Source: Yponomeuta sedellus
Taxonomy: Eukaryota > Arthropoda > Insecta > Lepidoptera > Yponomeutidae
Direction of reading: 5' to 3'
Assembly: GCA_934045075.1 (NCBI GenBank)
Contig: OW203731.1
Span: 9,653,975-9,717,974, forward strand
Length of the DNA stretch: 64,000 bases
The notes below the pieces were generated by a model. The model was not told the DNA's origin and did not search any database. It saw nothing but the letters and a program-made list of their open reading frames with translations. The translations under genes and the position numbers were made by a program. Of the stretch, positions 54,201-63,088 are shown piece after piece. The first letter of the stretch is position 1, and every line of letters begins with the position of its first letter.

Positions 54201-57200
54201 GCCTGAGGGGCAGCGGGCGTGGCTTGGTCAGTGGGCGTGGCCTGGGGGGCGGGGGCAGTGGGCGTGTCCCTATGGCCGGTGGGCGTGGCCTGAGGTGCAG
54301 TGGGCGTGGCCTCCGCAGCACCTCTGGACCTGGTCCTCACTCCAGAAGTATCCTCTCTCGGAGTCAGTGGCATCTCCAAATCCCCAATTCTGACACCAAA
54401 TGTTACGGGCTAGGGTTCTGGATTTGGATGTAAAACGCCAATGACAGCTTCTTAGGATTTATTCACGCAGGGTCTGGTCTGCAGGTCTTCACGACACGAA
54501 GTCCACACGTAGATTCCAATCGAAGTCCAATAGTATCGCTGAGGTCGTAGGTTATCGCTCGTATCACAGGTATGTTCGCTCGAAGTTCACTCTTCGCTAT
54601 TCCAAACGGAACAGAGTGCTTAGTGCGAGTTTGACAGGTCCAATCGAATAACTTTACTACCGCGTTAATCGAGCATTGAGTAGTGAGTATGAGTAAGTTA
54701 ACCGTTCGAACTGGCAAAACGCTGTCACAGTACAACTCGCAATCGCGTTTATTCGTGTTTTGGCTGGTAAACGTGTTCACCTCTCAGCGTAAACCATTAC
54801 AACTCGCACTCAGCTATTTTAATTTCCATACTTGTCGCTAGGTGGCGCTTCCTCGATGCCATAGAAATATGAGTTTACGTTAACGCGATCGAGTAGTTAA
54901 AAAACTCGCACTAAGCACTCAGAGTGCTTAGTGCGAGTTTGACAGATCCAATCGAATAACTTTACTACCGCGTTAATCGAGCATCGAGTAGTGATTATGA
55001 GTAAGTTAACCGTTCTAACTGGCAGAACGCTGTCACAGTACAACTCGCACTCGCGTTTATTAGTGTTTTGGCTTGTAAACGTGGTCACTTCTCAACGTAA
55101 ACCATTACAACTCGCACTCAGCAATTTTAATTTCCATACTTGTCGCTAGGTGGCGCTTCCTCGATGCCATAGAAATATGAGTTTACGTTAACGCGATCGA
55201 GTAGTTAAAAAACTCGCACTAAGCACTCTGACCGCGCGCCGCGGCGGCCGCTATTTATATCCGCTGGCAAGGGTTCTAGAACATTCAAGTACGTACCTAC
55301 ACTCGGTGCACGCGGCAACGACTCTAGAACAAAGTCCTTGTCAAAGAGATTTGAACCTTATACTAGTGGACATACGAGTCACTATTGCTTGCAGCGGTTT
55401 ATTGTTTACTAAAACGCAGCATGCGGCTACTATTCGATAGGCTTCCAGAAGGCTCTATTCTAGATGGTTCGGGATAGGACCGCGACAATATTATAATACT
55501 ACAACATAATTAGAATTAAAATGTCAGGCTTAATTTATAAAGGCCTCCAATAATTTGTAAGGTTGCGTGCCACAGAACATAAAAAAAGAGTAGAAGTAGC
55601 GACATGACACATTAGTACGAAAACCAGTGTAACCAAACTGATACTTATAAACCAAACGCACACTACGAATGCCGAGCTGCCATTGGTAAATAAATTCAAT
55701 GCCGAAAAGGTGTACATCATAAAAGTTTCAATTACAATATGCACCTTTTTATAATGTCAACAATGATCAAAGTCAAATGACAATGATGAAATTAAGGTTG
55801 ACATTTTGTAGTAACGCTACTCTACACTAGATGGAACTACCGCCGTGTCGGACCGAAAAGAACTTTTACCTACTAAGACATAAAGGTCAAAATTAAGAAA
55901 CAAGTACATTCTCAGTTTGGGATGGGACAATGCGAGTTCTAGATTGTCGATAGGGAGCACCTATCGACAAATTATACCCGTACAAACAGTTTAACACATT
56001 AATGGCCGAATACGAATACTGGTACTTAGAAGAATTTTTAGCTATTTCTTTTTTGCCTGCGGGTTGACTGGTAGAAAATTCATCTTTTTAGAAGGCGTTA
56101 GAAAATATAACACGGGAAATATCATGTATTCTACGACTCAATTCAGATCTTTGTCTATCTGTACGCCATGTTTCATACGTTATACTAATTTTATTGATGA
56201 TGGTACTAATATATTTCAATTATACGCAAGACCTGGAAGTGAAGCACATTTTTTTCTGGTATTGCTGCATAAGTGCCACCTTCCGCCTTTTTTAGTTATT
56301 ATGAAGTGTTCATGAAAATGCTCTGAATATATTGTGCTCATCGTCGTTTTGAACCAATTTTGCCTTCCTATCGCTGCCATCCATTTTACTTTCGTATTCG
56401 GTTTCTTAGGAAAACTAAACGAAAACTCACTTCCAAATTGTTCTGATTCCGAGAGGGTTGTTGTATCATTGCCATGGTTTTCTGTTGTATTTGATTAAAA
56501 GTATTTTGATAGTTTCTTAGATATTTCAGTCACTGATAAACTGGTGAAGAAAAACTATATCGCGATCTAGCTGTGCTCCAATGACAGTTTTCACATGCAC
56601 AACAACCAGCCGGCGACAAGACTCATACATTACTACTTTACCCGGCCCGGCGACCGGAAGCATTTGAAAAGGCACTTAGGAAGTAGGTATAAAATAACAA
56701 TAATTATTTTATGCCACACCTGGCAATAAAGTAGCTTTTTCCGCACGCTGCGCGTACGGAACAAGCCGCTTTCTGGCCAAGTGTGGACATAAAAAGATGT
56801 ACACAACACGGGAGGTAATAAAGAGAGCTCTCGATCGCATATTTAGGTCCCTCGCTTACAGCTCGGGCCGCAAACTTCTGCGATCTCTGCCTTTCTTTGT
56901 ATTACCACCCTAGTTGTGTAATGTTCTATTACCTACTTAGACGAATTGGAATTTACAATACCTAAGTACCGTTAAGTATGTATGACTACTACGTCATAGA
57001 CAATAAATTATCGATAGATTTTTATCATGTGTGCCCCCATCCGTAATTGAGTAGAATTCAAATTTTGACAGAAACTTCTAGAGAATGTACACTTTCTTCG
57101 AAGAAAATTTAACTTTATTAACCAGTAAATAAAGGTGGTTTCACTTTCTCATTTTCGGATTGGTTTCCGTGTTCATGTCAATACAAATTTAATTAAAAAT

Positions 57201-60200
57201 ACAATGAAATACATCTCACAGATGAAATGTTACGGCATGATCGGTATATTTTGGTCCCCAACTTTTATTTTTGCTCTCTAACACAGCATAACATGGCATT
57301 TTAATCAAGTTTTCACCATTTTTTCTTTACTAGAAGCGCACGGCAACTGAAGTCAACAAAACTGTCACCGACTACGCATAGGCAATACATTGCTAATGTG
57401 AGGCACGCGGGCACCGCCCACTTACGACTTCTACTCTTTTTTTATGTTCTATGTTGCGTGCCCTACAGCGTCCACAAAGATTAATATTTTTAGTAATGTC
57501 ATCTGTACCTATATATACCTATACTTGTGGAATGCAATAAATTATTGAGTATTGCACTCAAAAGCTATCTCAGAAGTAAGACTGATTTATTGACGTGTCG
57601 GAGCTTTTTGAGAAAATATCCGATTTCCTACAAAAATTTGTGCAGCATGTAAAAGTTTTAATGTATTGTTTTATGTTTTTAAAATCAAGAAAATTCACAT
57701 GATTTCGAAGTTTTCCTCTTATTAGTCGGATACCTACTGTTACACCCTGTATATTTTTGTAAAATAATTTTTATTATTTACCTCGTGTAACCTTCGCTTG
57801 GCATGCCGCGCTCGAAAAATGTCCTCTATGTAAAAATGACAATTTCTTTGTCGAGCCCGAAATGTCTCGCCGTTAACATGGCGTGAACATGGCGACCGCG
57901 ACCGAGATGGAGTCGACCGAGCCTTTTCTATAACAGAGTGCTTAGTGCGAGTTTTTTAACTACTCGATCGCGTTAACGTAAACTCATATTTCTATGGCAT
58001 CGAGGAAGCGCCACCTAGCGACAAGAATGGAAATTAAAATTGCTCAGTGCGAGTTGTAATGGTTTACGTTGAGAAGTGAACACGTTTACCAGCCAAAACA
58101 CGAATAAACGCGAGTGCGAGTTGTACTGTGACAGCGTTTTGCCAGTACCAACGGTTAACTTACTCATACTCACTACTCAATGCTCGATTAACGCGGTAGG
58201 TAGTAAAGTTATTCGATTGGATATGTCAAACTCGCACTAAGCACTCTGGAATTATGACGGTATTTTGACGGCCGAGTTAGACTCTAATTTTGACATATGA
58301 GACCGACACATGTCTGATACCCACGAATGTAAACACATAATTTCGTATAGGTAAAATTTAATCTTGTGGTAATTTTATCTTGTGGTTACTATAAGTTCCT
58401 CAACCTATCTACTGCAATTTGCGAGGTGCGCGACTAGTGGAAAAAAAAGTGCCATCTCCACAAACTCGACATTGGCAGAATCCTAGAGCGTGCCATAAAC
58501 AAAAATTGAATTGAATTTGATCTTGTCGTACGGTACGACAAGATCAAATTACAAAATGTAGGTACGACTCGTACCTACATTTTGTAATTAGGATAGGTAC
58601 TCCTTTATTGCAGGTTGGACAATAAGGATGTACAGGCAAAGTACCAAGATATAATTTTGGACTTCAGTTACTTCAAGCTATCTGACAATCAGGAGACAAA
58701 AATTGCAGCTAATGTGGTAAGTTCAAGATAATGTTACAGTATTTTTTTTATTACCCACTACTTTAGTACCTACGTAGGTTTTTTTTTTTTTTGTAACTTT
58801 TTTTCCTTTATGGAAAAGGCTAAGAGCTTAAGCCCATACCGCCTGGTCTTATTTTCTTCTTTTCATATTGGTTGAGGCTAAGAGCCTTGTCTTTCCGTAA
58901 GTATTTTCTTCAGTTTTTATTATATTTTCGAGGCTCATAGCCTTGTCTAATGTATTAATTCTTTAACTTCATAATCCAATATGTTAAGGTCAATCCGTGT
59001 TGTCAAATCAGGTATCTATTTTCCTCCAGTATTATAGGTCACATCCGAGTTGTCAAGACTTTTGTTTTTACGTAGCCTCTATGTTTGTGTCCCACTGCTG
59101 GGCAAAGGCCTCCCCCAATTCAGTCCAGAGTTTTCTGTCCTGGGCCACCTCAGACCACTCCGGCAGATGGTTGTCGAGATCATCTCTCCACCGTCTTCTA
59201 GGCCCGCCTTGATTTCGATGTCCGTCGTGTGGCACCCACTCGGTGGCGAGTTTCGCCCACCTATTCGGGTGCATTCGACTGACATGACCATGGTTTTATA
59301 TACATTTTACAAATTAATTAACTTACCATGCTATGCATAGAAATAGAGAACACCGTAACTCACACTTTACTAATTTTACTTTTATTATTTTCCCAATTAT
59401 CAGAAACTTCGAGATTTGGATGACGATCTCAAAGAACAGTATTTGGAGCTGATAACCCGTTATTATCTGTTGTTTGAAAACATATATCAATATGTCATAG
59501 ACCTCAACACATTTGTGGAACAACTGAGCGATCATGTATTTATTCAGCAAAATATTGAAACCATTCTGAAAGATGTTGAGGGGAAACAACTCTTGGTTGG
59601 TATTTCAGGGATCTTATTATTAATATTTTGCTGTCTCTAAAATATATAAATGAAACCATTGAGCAATTATAAATTAGTTGTGGGTATTACTGCTACGACT
59701 AAAATTTCAGTGTGAATCCCTGTACCTGTATGGGGCAATGCTTTTGATATGCGACCTTTACATTCCTGGGCCAGTCCGGGAGAGGCTGCTAGTTGCATTC
59801 TACAGATACAGCACCAGCCAGTCGCAGTGCAATGTGGATGATGTTTGCAAACTCCTTAGGGATACGGGCTTTGACCAACAACATGGGAGAAGACCTGCTG
59901 ATTATCCTCTTGAATACTTTGGGTTTGTACTTGATCCTAATTGAATGAGTATTTTTGATCGAATTGATTAAGACCAATAGTAATGTTGCAATAATACTGT
60001 ATTTTTAGGCGTATCACCATTGATTTTAACTTCATTGAAAAAGTTATTGGAAAGCTAAGGTCTGAAGATGTGTATAATCAGATATCTGTGTACACCATCC
60101 CAGAGCACAGATCAGCAGCCTTGTCTACACAAGCCAGCATGCTGTTTATATGTCTGTTCTTCTCACCTCAGTGCTTGCAAACTGACACAACTAAAATGCG

Positions 60201-61931
60201 AGAAATTGTGGACAAGTTCTTTCCAAGCAACTGGGTTGTATCTATTTACATGGGTATCACAATCAACGTCATTGATTATTGGGAAAACTTTAAAGCTGCC
60301 AAGTCTGCTCTTAACAATACGTGCAACAATAAATTGATGAAAGAAATATTCGTCAAAAGAACTAGCTCGGTGTTATTATTGATAGATAAAACACACAAAT
60401 TGCTCAATGAGGGGACAATGACAGATGACTTTGTTCTCGACAACATTAATAAAATTCTGAACTTACTTATCAATTCCAACTATGTGTTGCGCTGCCTGCT
60501 GCTGCATAACTGCCCAGCAACATTCTATGACAACAACAAAAAATCCAAGCAGTTGAGGGACATGCTACTAAAAGAATCAAACCATAATACTAAAAATGTA
60601 CTAGAACTTTTGATCTGTACAGCTGAATTGGAACTGAAGATCAGAGAAATATTGAACAGACTATTGGAAGAAAGAGATGAAAGTTGGAAAAAGAACAAGG
60701 CTCTTGCCCTAGAAGAAGTTAACAACCTGTCTGAACTTTTCTCAGGATCTAATCCTCTTACTAAGGTACCTGAAAATGAGCAACTGAAACTCTGGTTTGA
60801 TAACATTGCCAGACAAATCACATCTCTTAATGAAACAATTACAACGAAATCAATGAAGAAAATAACACAACTTATTCAAGCATTAGATGAAGTGGAAGAA
60901 TTTCATGGCATTAAAAGTACCTCAACAATAGTACAGTTTCTTACTGAGAGCAAACATGCGTTGAAAAACGCTTTGCGCGCAGCATCATTGAGAGAGGAGT
61001 CGCTGGTGACTCTGGAGACAGTGGCTGATGTTAGCTATGCTTGGTGCACTATTGACTCTTATACTAAACTGATGCAAGACAGTATCAAAGAGAACCCTGC
61101 AGTCACGAGCAGACTTCGAGCTTTATTTCTGAAACTAGCTAGTGCAATGGAAATCCCCTTGCTAAGAATAAATCAAGCACATAGTGAAGACTTGGTATCA
61201 GTGTCTCAATACTACAGCAATGAGCTAATAAAATATATTCAGAAAGTCCTTCAAATAATTCCTGAGATGGTATTTAGAATTGTTGAAAAAATTATAGAGA
61301 TACAGACCTGGAAAATACAAGAAGTACCCACAAGGCTTGAGAAGGACAGGCTCAGAGAATTTGCACAGCTTGAACAGAGAATGGAGGTGGCTAAACTCAC
61401 ACATTCAGCTTCTACCTTTACCACTGGCATATTGGATATGCGGTCAACTTTAGTGGGGGTGATCAGAGTAGATCCCGCAGAGTTGCTGGAAGAGGGCTTA
61501 CTAAAAGAGCTAGCTAAACACCTCAGTAAAAAAATCGAAGAGTTTCTAGAACCACAATCAAAGAAAAATCAGTCCTCACTAAACAACTTCCTCCCACGCC
61601 TACAGAAGTTAGCTGAGAGTATGGATGGATACAAACGTTCACTGGAGTATATTCAAGACTACATCAATATGCATGGATTGAAAATTTGGCAAAAACAGGT
61701 ATTGGAGATTTAGTCATACATTAATAATTTATTATTTATGTACTAGTTCATTTAATTATGTAAAACTCTTGTGATGATTCCTGTTTAAATTATTATGTTG
61801 CAGGTTTCAGCTATAATCAGTGATAGTGTTTCAAAGGAAATAAGTCTGCGTAAGGGTGTAAATTTATACAGTCCTTCAGCTGGTTTTATGGGAAGTTTAG
61901 CAAGACAAATAGCACAGTTGGTTGATGCAAG
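36145..61931 (+). CDS. WASHC5: WASHC5 (strumpellin) orthologue, 5' part, six exons
   Basis: Exons are 36145-36266, 58614-58716, 59404-59595, 59711-59922, 60009-61698 and 61804-61931. All introns are GT-AG, and phases agree throughout (codon split AG|G, then 0, 0, GG|G, 0, AG|). The joined 2,447 bp code for about 815 residues, roughly 70% of the family length. Strumpellin is the large helical scaffold of the WASH complex, which activates Arp2/3 on endosomes for sorting and recycling. Identity rests on collinear conserved stretches I recognise, such as [62 protein letters not shown] and [18 protein letters not shown]. The C-terminal exons are beyond 64000 or not recognised. It is the only clear host gene here. 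Confidence 0.93.
36863..37168 (-). mobile_element. tRNA-derived SINE-A, copy 3
   Basis: It is the reverse complement of the SINE-A core: the B box appears as gggattcgaacccgcgacct near 36896, followed by the inverted A box and the head. The tail is at 36863 and the head near 37168. Confidence 0.85.
37455..37640 (+). mobile_element. SINE-C copy 3
   Basis: It starts gagcttgtggcctagtggca, an A-box-like tRNA head, continues through ggtaccggataagagaccg, and ends with the ccgttggtgccagctgtcat block shared in reverse with 17290 and 23086. Confidence 0.6.
38355..38490 (+). mobile_element. SINE-B copy 2
   Basis: It matches 4791-4951 in reverse complement, from ccggcgtgcgtgcatgcaac to the tatgtatgta tail, with the cctctgggatacaggcgtg block. 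Confidence 0.7.
38697..39438. mobile_element. 742-bp fold-back element with cccggg-rich ends
   Basis: The ends gagcatttgatcccggg (38697) and cccgggatcaaatgctc (to 39438) are inverted. Each is followed by several atcccgggatt-type subrepeats over about 75 bp. The interior is AT-rich and non-coding. No clear target duplication was found. Confidence 0.75.
39905..40815 (+). pseudogene. CR1/Daphne-like reverse transcriptase fragment, interrupted
   Basis: 39915-40065 reads [21 protein letters not shown], the YIND/active-site region with T in place of A in the FADD box, then [12 protein letters not shown]. After about 440 bp of foreign sequence (roughly 40075-40515) it resumes with [14 protein letters not shown] and [19 protein letters not shown], the next conserved block of these LINEs. 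It is a 5'- and 3'-truncated relic. Confidence 0.6.
40075..40515. mobile_element. Possible MITE within the LINE relic
   Basis: It splits the reverse transcriptase relic. The ends show only a weak inverted similarity (cttgggtaact against the complement of tttgcccaag), and tgagtgga/gtgtgtcc motifs recur inside. It is non-coding. Confidence 0.35.
41076..43202 (+). mobile_element. 5'-truncated CR1/Daphne-like LINE (LINE2)
   Basis: It ends in the microsatellite tgaattgaattgaattgaat instead of poly(A). It lacks the endonuclease and keeps the reverse transcriptase. The host site is the A box of SINE-A copy 4. Confidence 0.8.
41077..42965 (+). pseudogene. LINE2 reverse transcriptase with one frame break at VPQ-G
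   Basis: The first frame (41077-42075) contains [69 protein letters not shown] (motif A) and SSGVPQ. At that point a single base is missing, and the chain continues in the frame from 42045 with [14 protein letters not shown], the active site FADDVSVYF and [19 protein letters not shown]. The rest of the protein to 42965 is intact. Stepping back one base after Gln restores the usual VPQGSILGP. Confidence 0.88.
43342..43435 (+). mobile_element. Truncated SINE-A head fused to gypsy-1
   Basis: The standard SINE head runs to gatgcaatctacttc and then changes abruptly to gypsy integrase sequence (tcacgtaactcgg). Gypsy-1 therefore lost its 3' end and 3' LTR at this junction. Confidence 0.7.
43436..44154 (-). 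pseudogene. gypsy-1 integrase core, downstream part
   Basis: It resumes after LINE1 with [19 protein letters not shown]. After a 197-bp insertion it continues with [20 protein letters not shown], which holds the second catalytic Asp, and then [20 protein letters not shown] with the catalytic Glu. It ends at LREK, fused to SINE sequence. Confidence 0.88.
43855..44051. mobile_element. 197-bp insertion with 10-bp target duplication
   Basis: caacagtcgt is present at 43845-43854 and 44052-44061. The integrase coding sequence is continuous once the insert is removed. There are no obvious inverted ends, and its identity is unknown. A 9-10 bp duplication would fit a Mutator-type insertion or LINE-mediated retroposition. 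Confidence 0.7.
47521..50360 (-). pseudogene. Reverse transcriptase/REL endonuclease protein of the nested LINE
   Basis: A single protein of about 940 residues in three frames (50360-49692, 49705-49232, 49269-47521), so two frameshifts disable it. The N-terminus has a C2H2 finger ([20 protein letters not shown]). Reverse transcriptase blocks are [28 protein letters not shown] (motif A), [18 protein letters not shown] and [10 protein letters not shown] (active site). The C-terminus has a Cys/His knuckle ([17 protein letters not shown]) and [11 protein letters not shown]...LLWDATC, the PD-D restriction-like endonuclease core. This layout fits the R2/NeSL/Utopia group, many of which are site-specific; the exact clade is not resolved. 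Confidence 0.85.
50361..51168 (-). other. 5' untranslated region of the nested REL-type LINE
   Basis: No convincing reading frame occurs. It includes poly(A/T) runs near 50445 and 50625, a GC-rich patch (50740-50870), and target-like tcattgaa repeats at the 5' junction. Confidence 0.5.
51426..52200 (-). CDS. LINE1 ORF1-like region
   Basis: It opens at the LINE 5' end with [13 protein letters not shown] and runs through [16 protein letters not shown]. It contains [19 protein letters not shown] and [16 protein letters not shown], ending at 51426. It partly resembles the SGNH/esterase-like or coiled ORF1 parts of CR1-group LINEs, but I cannot assign a domain with confidence. The two halves (52200-51967 and 51941-51426) are separated by a frame change near 51955. 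Confidence 0.45.
52201..52737 (-). pseudogene. gypsy-1 integrase zinc-binding domain
   Basis: It contains [38 protein letters not shown] (the HHCC zinc finger) and the core start [19 protein letters not shown] with the first catalytic Asp. LINE1 interrupts it right after this. Upstream (52738-52797) it joins gag with loss of the polymerase. Confidence 0.88.
52798..53946 (-). CDS. gypsy-1 gag
   Basis: A 382-residue open frame. An N-terminal coiled coil is rich in Glu/Gln ([17 protein letters not shown]). The capsid-like part has [18 protein letters not shown] and [17 protein letters not shown], and the CCHC knuckle [14 protein letters not shown] is near residue 300. It should form the particle and bind RNA. 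The coding part is intact although the element has lost its polymerase. An in-frame or overlapping upstream Pro/Thr-rich segment lies at 53939-54379. Confidence 0.85.
   Translation of the reverse strand: MPDGNVEEQSKQMQCLQEEQRGLREEQRGLRKEQKADQQTILSAVTKFSDTVAKLHEHVEVVTERVTKLEEDLQSLKNGLTGLEQEVRRIKAAGVTSSGVVSQGPKVKVPPYDGTTSWVAYRQQFQTVAASNGWTDEQSLTALTVALRRSALSVLEALPTSGSEFKDLLEALEARYGERHLKHVFCVQLRDRTQRLGEGLQQWALEIEKLVRKTYPSADSKMVDTNILQAFVDGIRDLEIRAAVKLRHHSSLKEALAHALEVEAVRRDIRQGYKLREVKEEVKEIKTPPKRNSGPMCYKCGERGHLQFTCAKKERQPTKTDDRLGARLNKMEQRFEEFVKKHDAPASTVNQGNETRIPRRVLAGAEKAQVTRISQVCNGNKL
53997..54320. repeat. GC-rich minisatellite at the start of gypsy-1 gag
   Basis: About fifteen imperfect units of ggtgggcgtggcctg-type sequence occur on the plus strand. 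On the minus strand they read as [19 protein letters not shown] repeats in an open frame (54379-53939). Strongly G-rich on one strand. Confidence 0.8.
54614..54920 (+). mobile_element. MITE copy 2
   Basis: Same ends and size as 15252-15558. First of a direct tandem pair separated by a single base; lies in the gypsy-1 LTR. Confidence 0.88.
54922..55228 (+). mobile_element. MITE copy 3
   Basis: Second of the tandem pair. It differs from copy 2 at scattered positions, so it is not an exact recent duplication. LTR sequence resumes after gcactctg. Confidence 0.88.
55572..57453. mobile_element. Mutator-like TIR element, copy B
   Basis: Its ends are acagaacataaaaaaagag and the inverse ending ...ttttatgttctat. 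The target duplication is gttgcgtgcc (55562-55571 and 57453-57462) or ttgcgtgcc. The interior matches copy A (1617-3838) in blocks, with an unrelated segment around 56570-56990. It is non-coding. Confidence 0.8.
57936..58246 (-). mobile_element. MITE copy 4
   Basis: Reverse orientation relative to the other three; begins gagtgcttagtgcgagttt and ends with the inverted end at 58246. It lies 370 bp before WASHC5 exon 2. Confidence 0.88.
58514..58589. repeat. Two overlapping perfect palindromes before WASHC5 exon 2
   Basis: 58514-58550 is a 37-bp palindrome centred on g58532 (arm aatttgatcttgtcgtac). 58547-58589 is a 43-bp palindrome centred on c58568 (arm aattacaaaatgtaggtacg plus a). They share the four bases aatt and end 24 bp before the exon 2 start. 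Confidence 0.95.
58614..58716 (+). CDS. WASHC5: WASHC5 exon 2
   Basis: Acceptor ttgcag, donor gtaagt. It codes for [20 protein letters not shown] and [14 protein letters not shown], matching the conserved KY-DII-DFSYFK block. The first codon is shared with exon 1. Confidence 0.9.
59068..59290 (-). pseudogene. RTE-clade LINE 3' end in WASHC5 intron 2
   Basis: Minus-strand translation reads [36 protein letters not shown] and [17 protein letters not shown], the usual C-terminal block of RTE reverse transcriptases. It ends with the cagcagtggga motif typical of lepidopteran copies. It lies antisense to the gene. Confidence 0.8.
59404..59595 (+). CDS. WASHC5: WASHC5 exon 3
   Basis: 64 codons between cag and gttggt. 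They include [35 protein letters not shown] and [18 protein letters not shown], collinear with strumpellin. Confidence 0.9.
59711..59922 (+). CDS. WASHC5: WASHC5 exon 4
   Basis: Acceptor ttcag, donor gtttgt. It codes for [31 protein letters not shown] and [13 protein letters not shown]. The last codon is split GG|G. Confidence 0.9.
60009..61698 (+). CDS. WASHC5: WASHC5 exon 5, large
   Basis: A single 1,690-bp exon between ttttag and gtattg. It runs from [16 protein letters not shown] through the helical core to [17 protein letters not shown]. It carries most of the recognised conserved stretches and has no internal stop. Confidence 0.93.
61804..61931 (+). CDS. WASHC5: WASHC5 exon 6
   Basis: Acceptor ttgcag, donor gtatca. 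It codes for [18 protein letters not shown], then [18 protein letters not shown]. The second part matches the family's FIGRL-REIL segment. The piece between is roughly 20 residues shorter than I expect. Confidence 0.78.
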
Positions 61932-62488
61932 GTATCAATAAAAAACAGGTCATTTGCAAGTCCGACTCTATCATTATCATATTTATTTTAGGTACTTTTT
62001 TGCAAAAACAGGTTAAAACATCCCTTAGATCGCCCTCGTAATGGGTCGTTTCATAACTGATTAAGGAGGAGGAAAAAAATATGTGTACTATACCAGTTTC
62101 GAACGAAGCGTTATTTTTCCTCATACGTAATTCGGTCACCACTCACCATACCATCGTGACATTGCGTATTTACTCCGCAAAAAATTCTTTTAATCAGTGT
62201 AACTCAGTTTGGACTCTGTGCTTATATCGGGAGCCTTGGCGAGAGTCCGACTTACTTTTGGCCTGTTTTTTATTATTTGTTATACTTTACTATAGGAACT
62301 GTCTCTGCACTAAAACCTGTCGTGTAACTGAAAATGATTCAGACAGGATTTGGTGAGCTGTTTTGTTTGTTCACGGCGGCCATAATATAAAATTCCGTGA
62401 GCATTTTGACTGCCTATTTAGGTTTTGTTTTAATAGATGGACAAATATCCCGTTTGCCTCCGACTGTCCACTAGTGTCAGTATTGACC
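61932..62488. other. Start of WASHC5 intron 6, nothing assigned
   Basis: AT-rich. No coding exon or clear repeat is recognised before the MULE-like copy C at 62489. Confidence 0.4.
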
Positions 62489-63088
62489 ACAGAACATAAA
62501 AAAAGAGTAGAAGTAGCGACATGACACATTAGTACGAAAACCAGTGTAACCAAACTGATACTTATAAACCAAACGCACACTACGAATGCCGAGCTGCCAT
62601 TGGTAAATAAATTCAATGCCAAAACGGTGTACATCATAAAAGTTTCAATTACAATATGCACCTTTTCAAAATGTTAACAATGATCAAAGTCAAATGACAA
62701 TGATGAAATTAAGGTTGACATTTTGTAGTAACGCTACTCTACACTAGATGGAACTACCGCCGTGTCGGACCGAAAAGAACTTTTACCTACTAAGACATAA
62801 AGGTCAAAATTGAGAAACAAGTACATTCTCAGTTTGGGATGGGACAATGCGAGTTCTAGATTGTCGATAGGGAGAACCTATCGACAAATTATACCCGTAC
62901 AAACAGTTTAACACATTAATGGCCGAATACGAATACTGGTACTTAGAAGATATTTAGCTATTTCTTTTTTGCCTGCGGGTTGACTGGTAGAAAATGCATC
63001 TTTTTCACATTATCTTTTTGTGCAATAAAGATTCAACACTAATAGGGTAAATAGATGCACAAAGAAAACAATGTGGTAGATTTCATAT
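62489..63088. mobile_element. Mutator-like TIR element, copy C (left part)
   Basis: It begins acagaacataaaaaaagag and follows copies A and B for about 600 bp, up to gtagatttcatat. Gypsy-2 begins there, so the right part lies beyond the window or is lost. Confidence 0.75.

Larger units (their letters stand above)
43436..55487 (-). mobile_element. gypsy-type retrotransposon (gypsy-1), deleted and twice nested
   Basis: In minus orientation: 5' LTR 54401-55487 (holding two MITEs), primer site tggtgtcagaa just inside, gag, then integrase. Protease, reverse transcriptase and RNase H are missing between 52798 and 52737, so gag is joined nearly directly to the integrase zinc domain. The integrase is interrupted by LINE1 (44155-52200) and by a 197-bp insertion (43855-44051). 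The 3' LTR is lost. Gypsy-2 at 63089 is a sister copy. Confidence 0.88.
54401..55487 (-). repeat. gypsy-1 5' LTR with two MITE insertions
   Basis: It begins tgttacgggc and ends accgcgaca, that is tg...ca on either strand. Without the two MITEs (54614-55228) it matches the 486-bp LTR at 63089-63574. The primer site tggtgtcagaa lies directly inside (54397-54387). Confidence 0.9.
36267..58613 (+). other. WASHC5: WASHC5 intron 1, 22.3 kb, filled with transposable elements
   Basis: It runs from donor gtacta to acceptor ttattgcag. It contains SINEs, two CR1/Daphne-like LINE pieces in sense, a gypsy element with two nested LINEs in antisense, a fold-back repeat, a MULE-like element and MITEs, as listed separately. 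The gaps 36440-36860, 37170-37450 and 37640-38350 show nothing I can assign. Confidence 0.88.

Noticed and set aside
54047..54433. Gly/Trp-rich 128-codon plus-strand frame
   Set aside because: It is the translation of the ggtgggcgtggcctg minisatellite in the antisense direction of gypsy gag.
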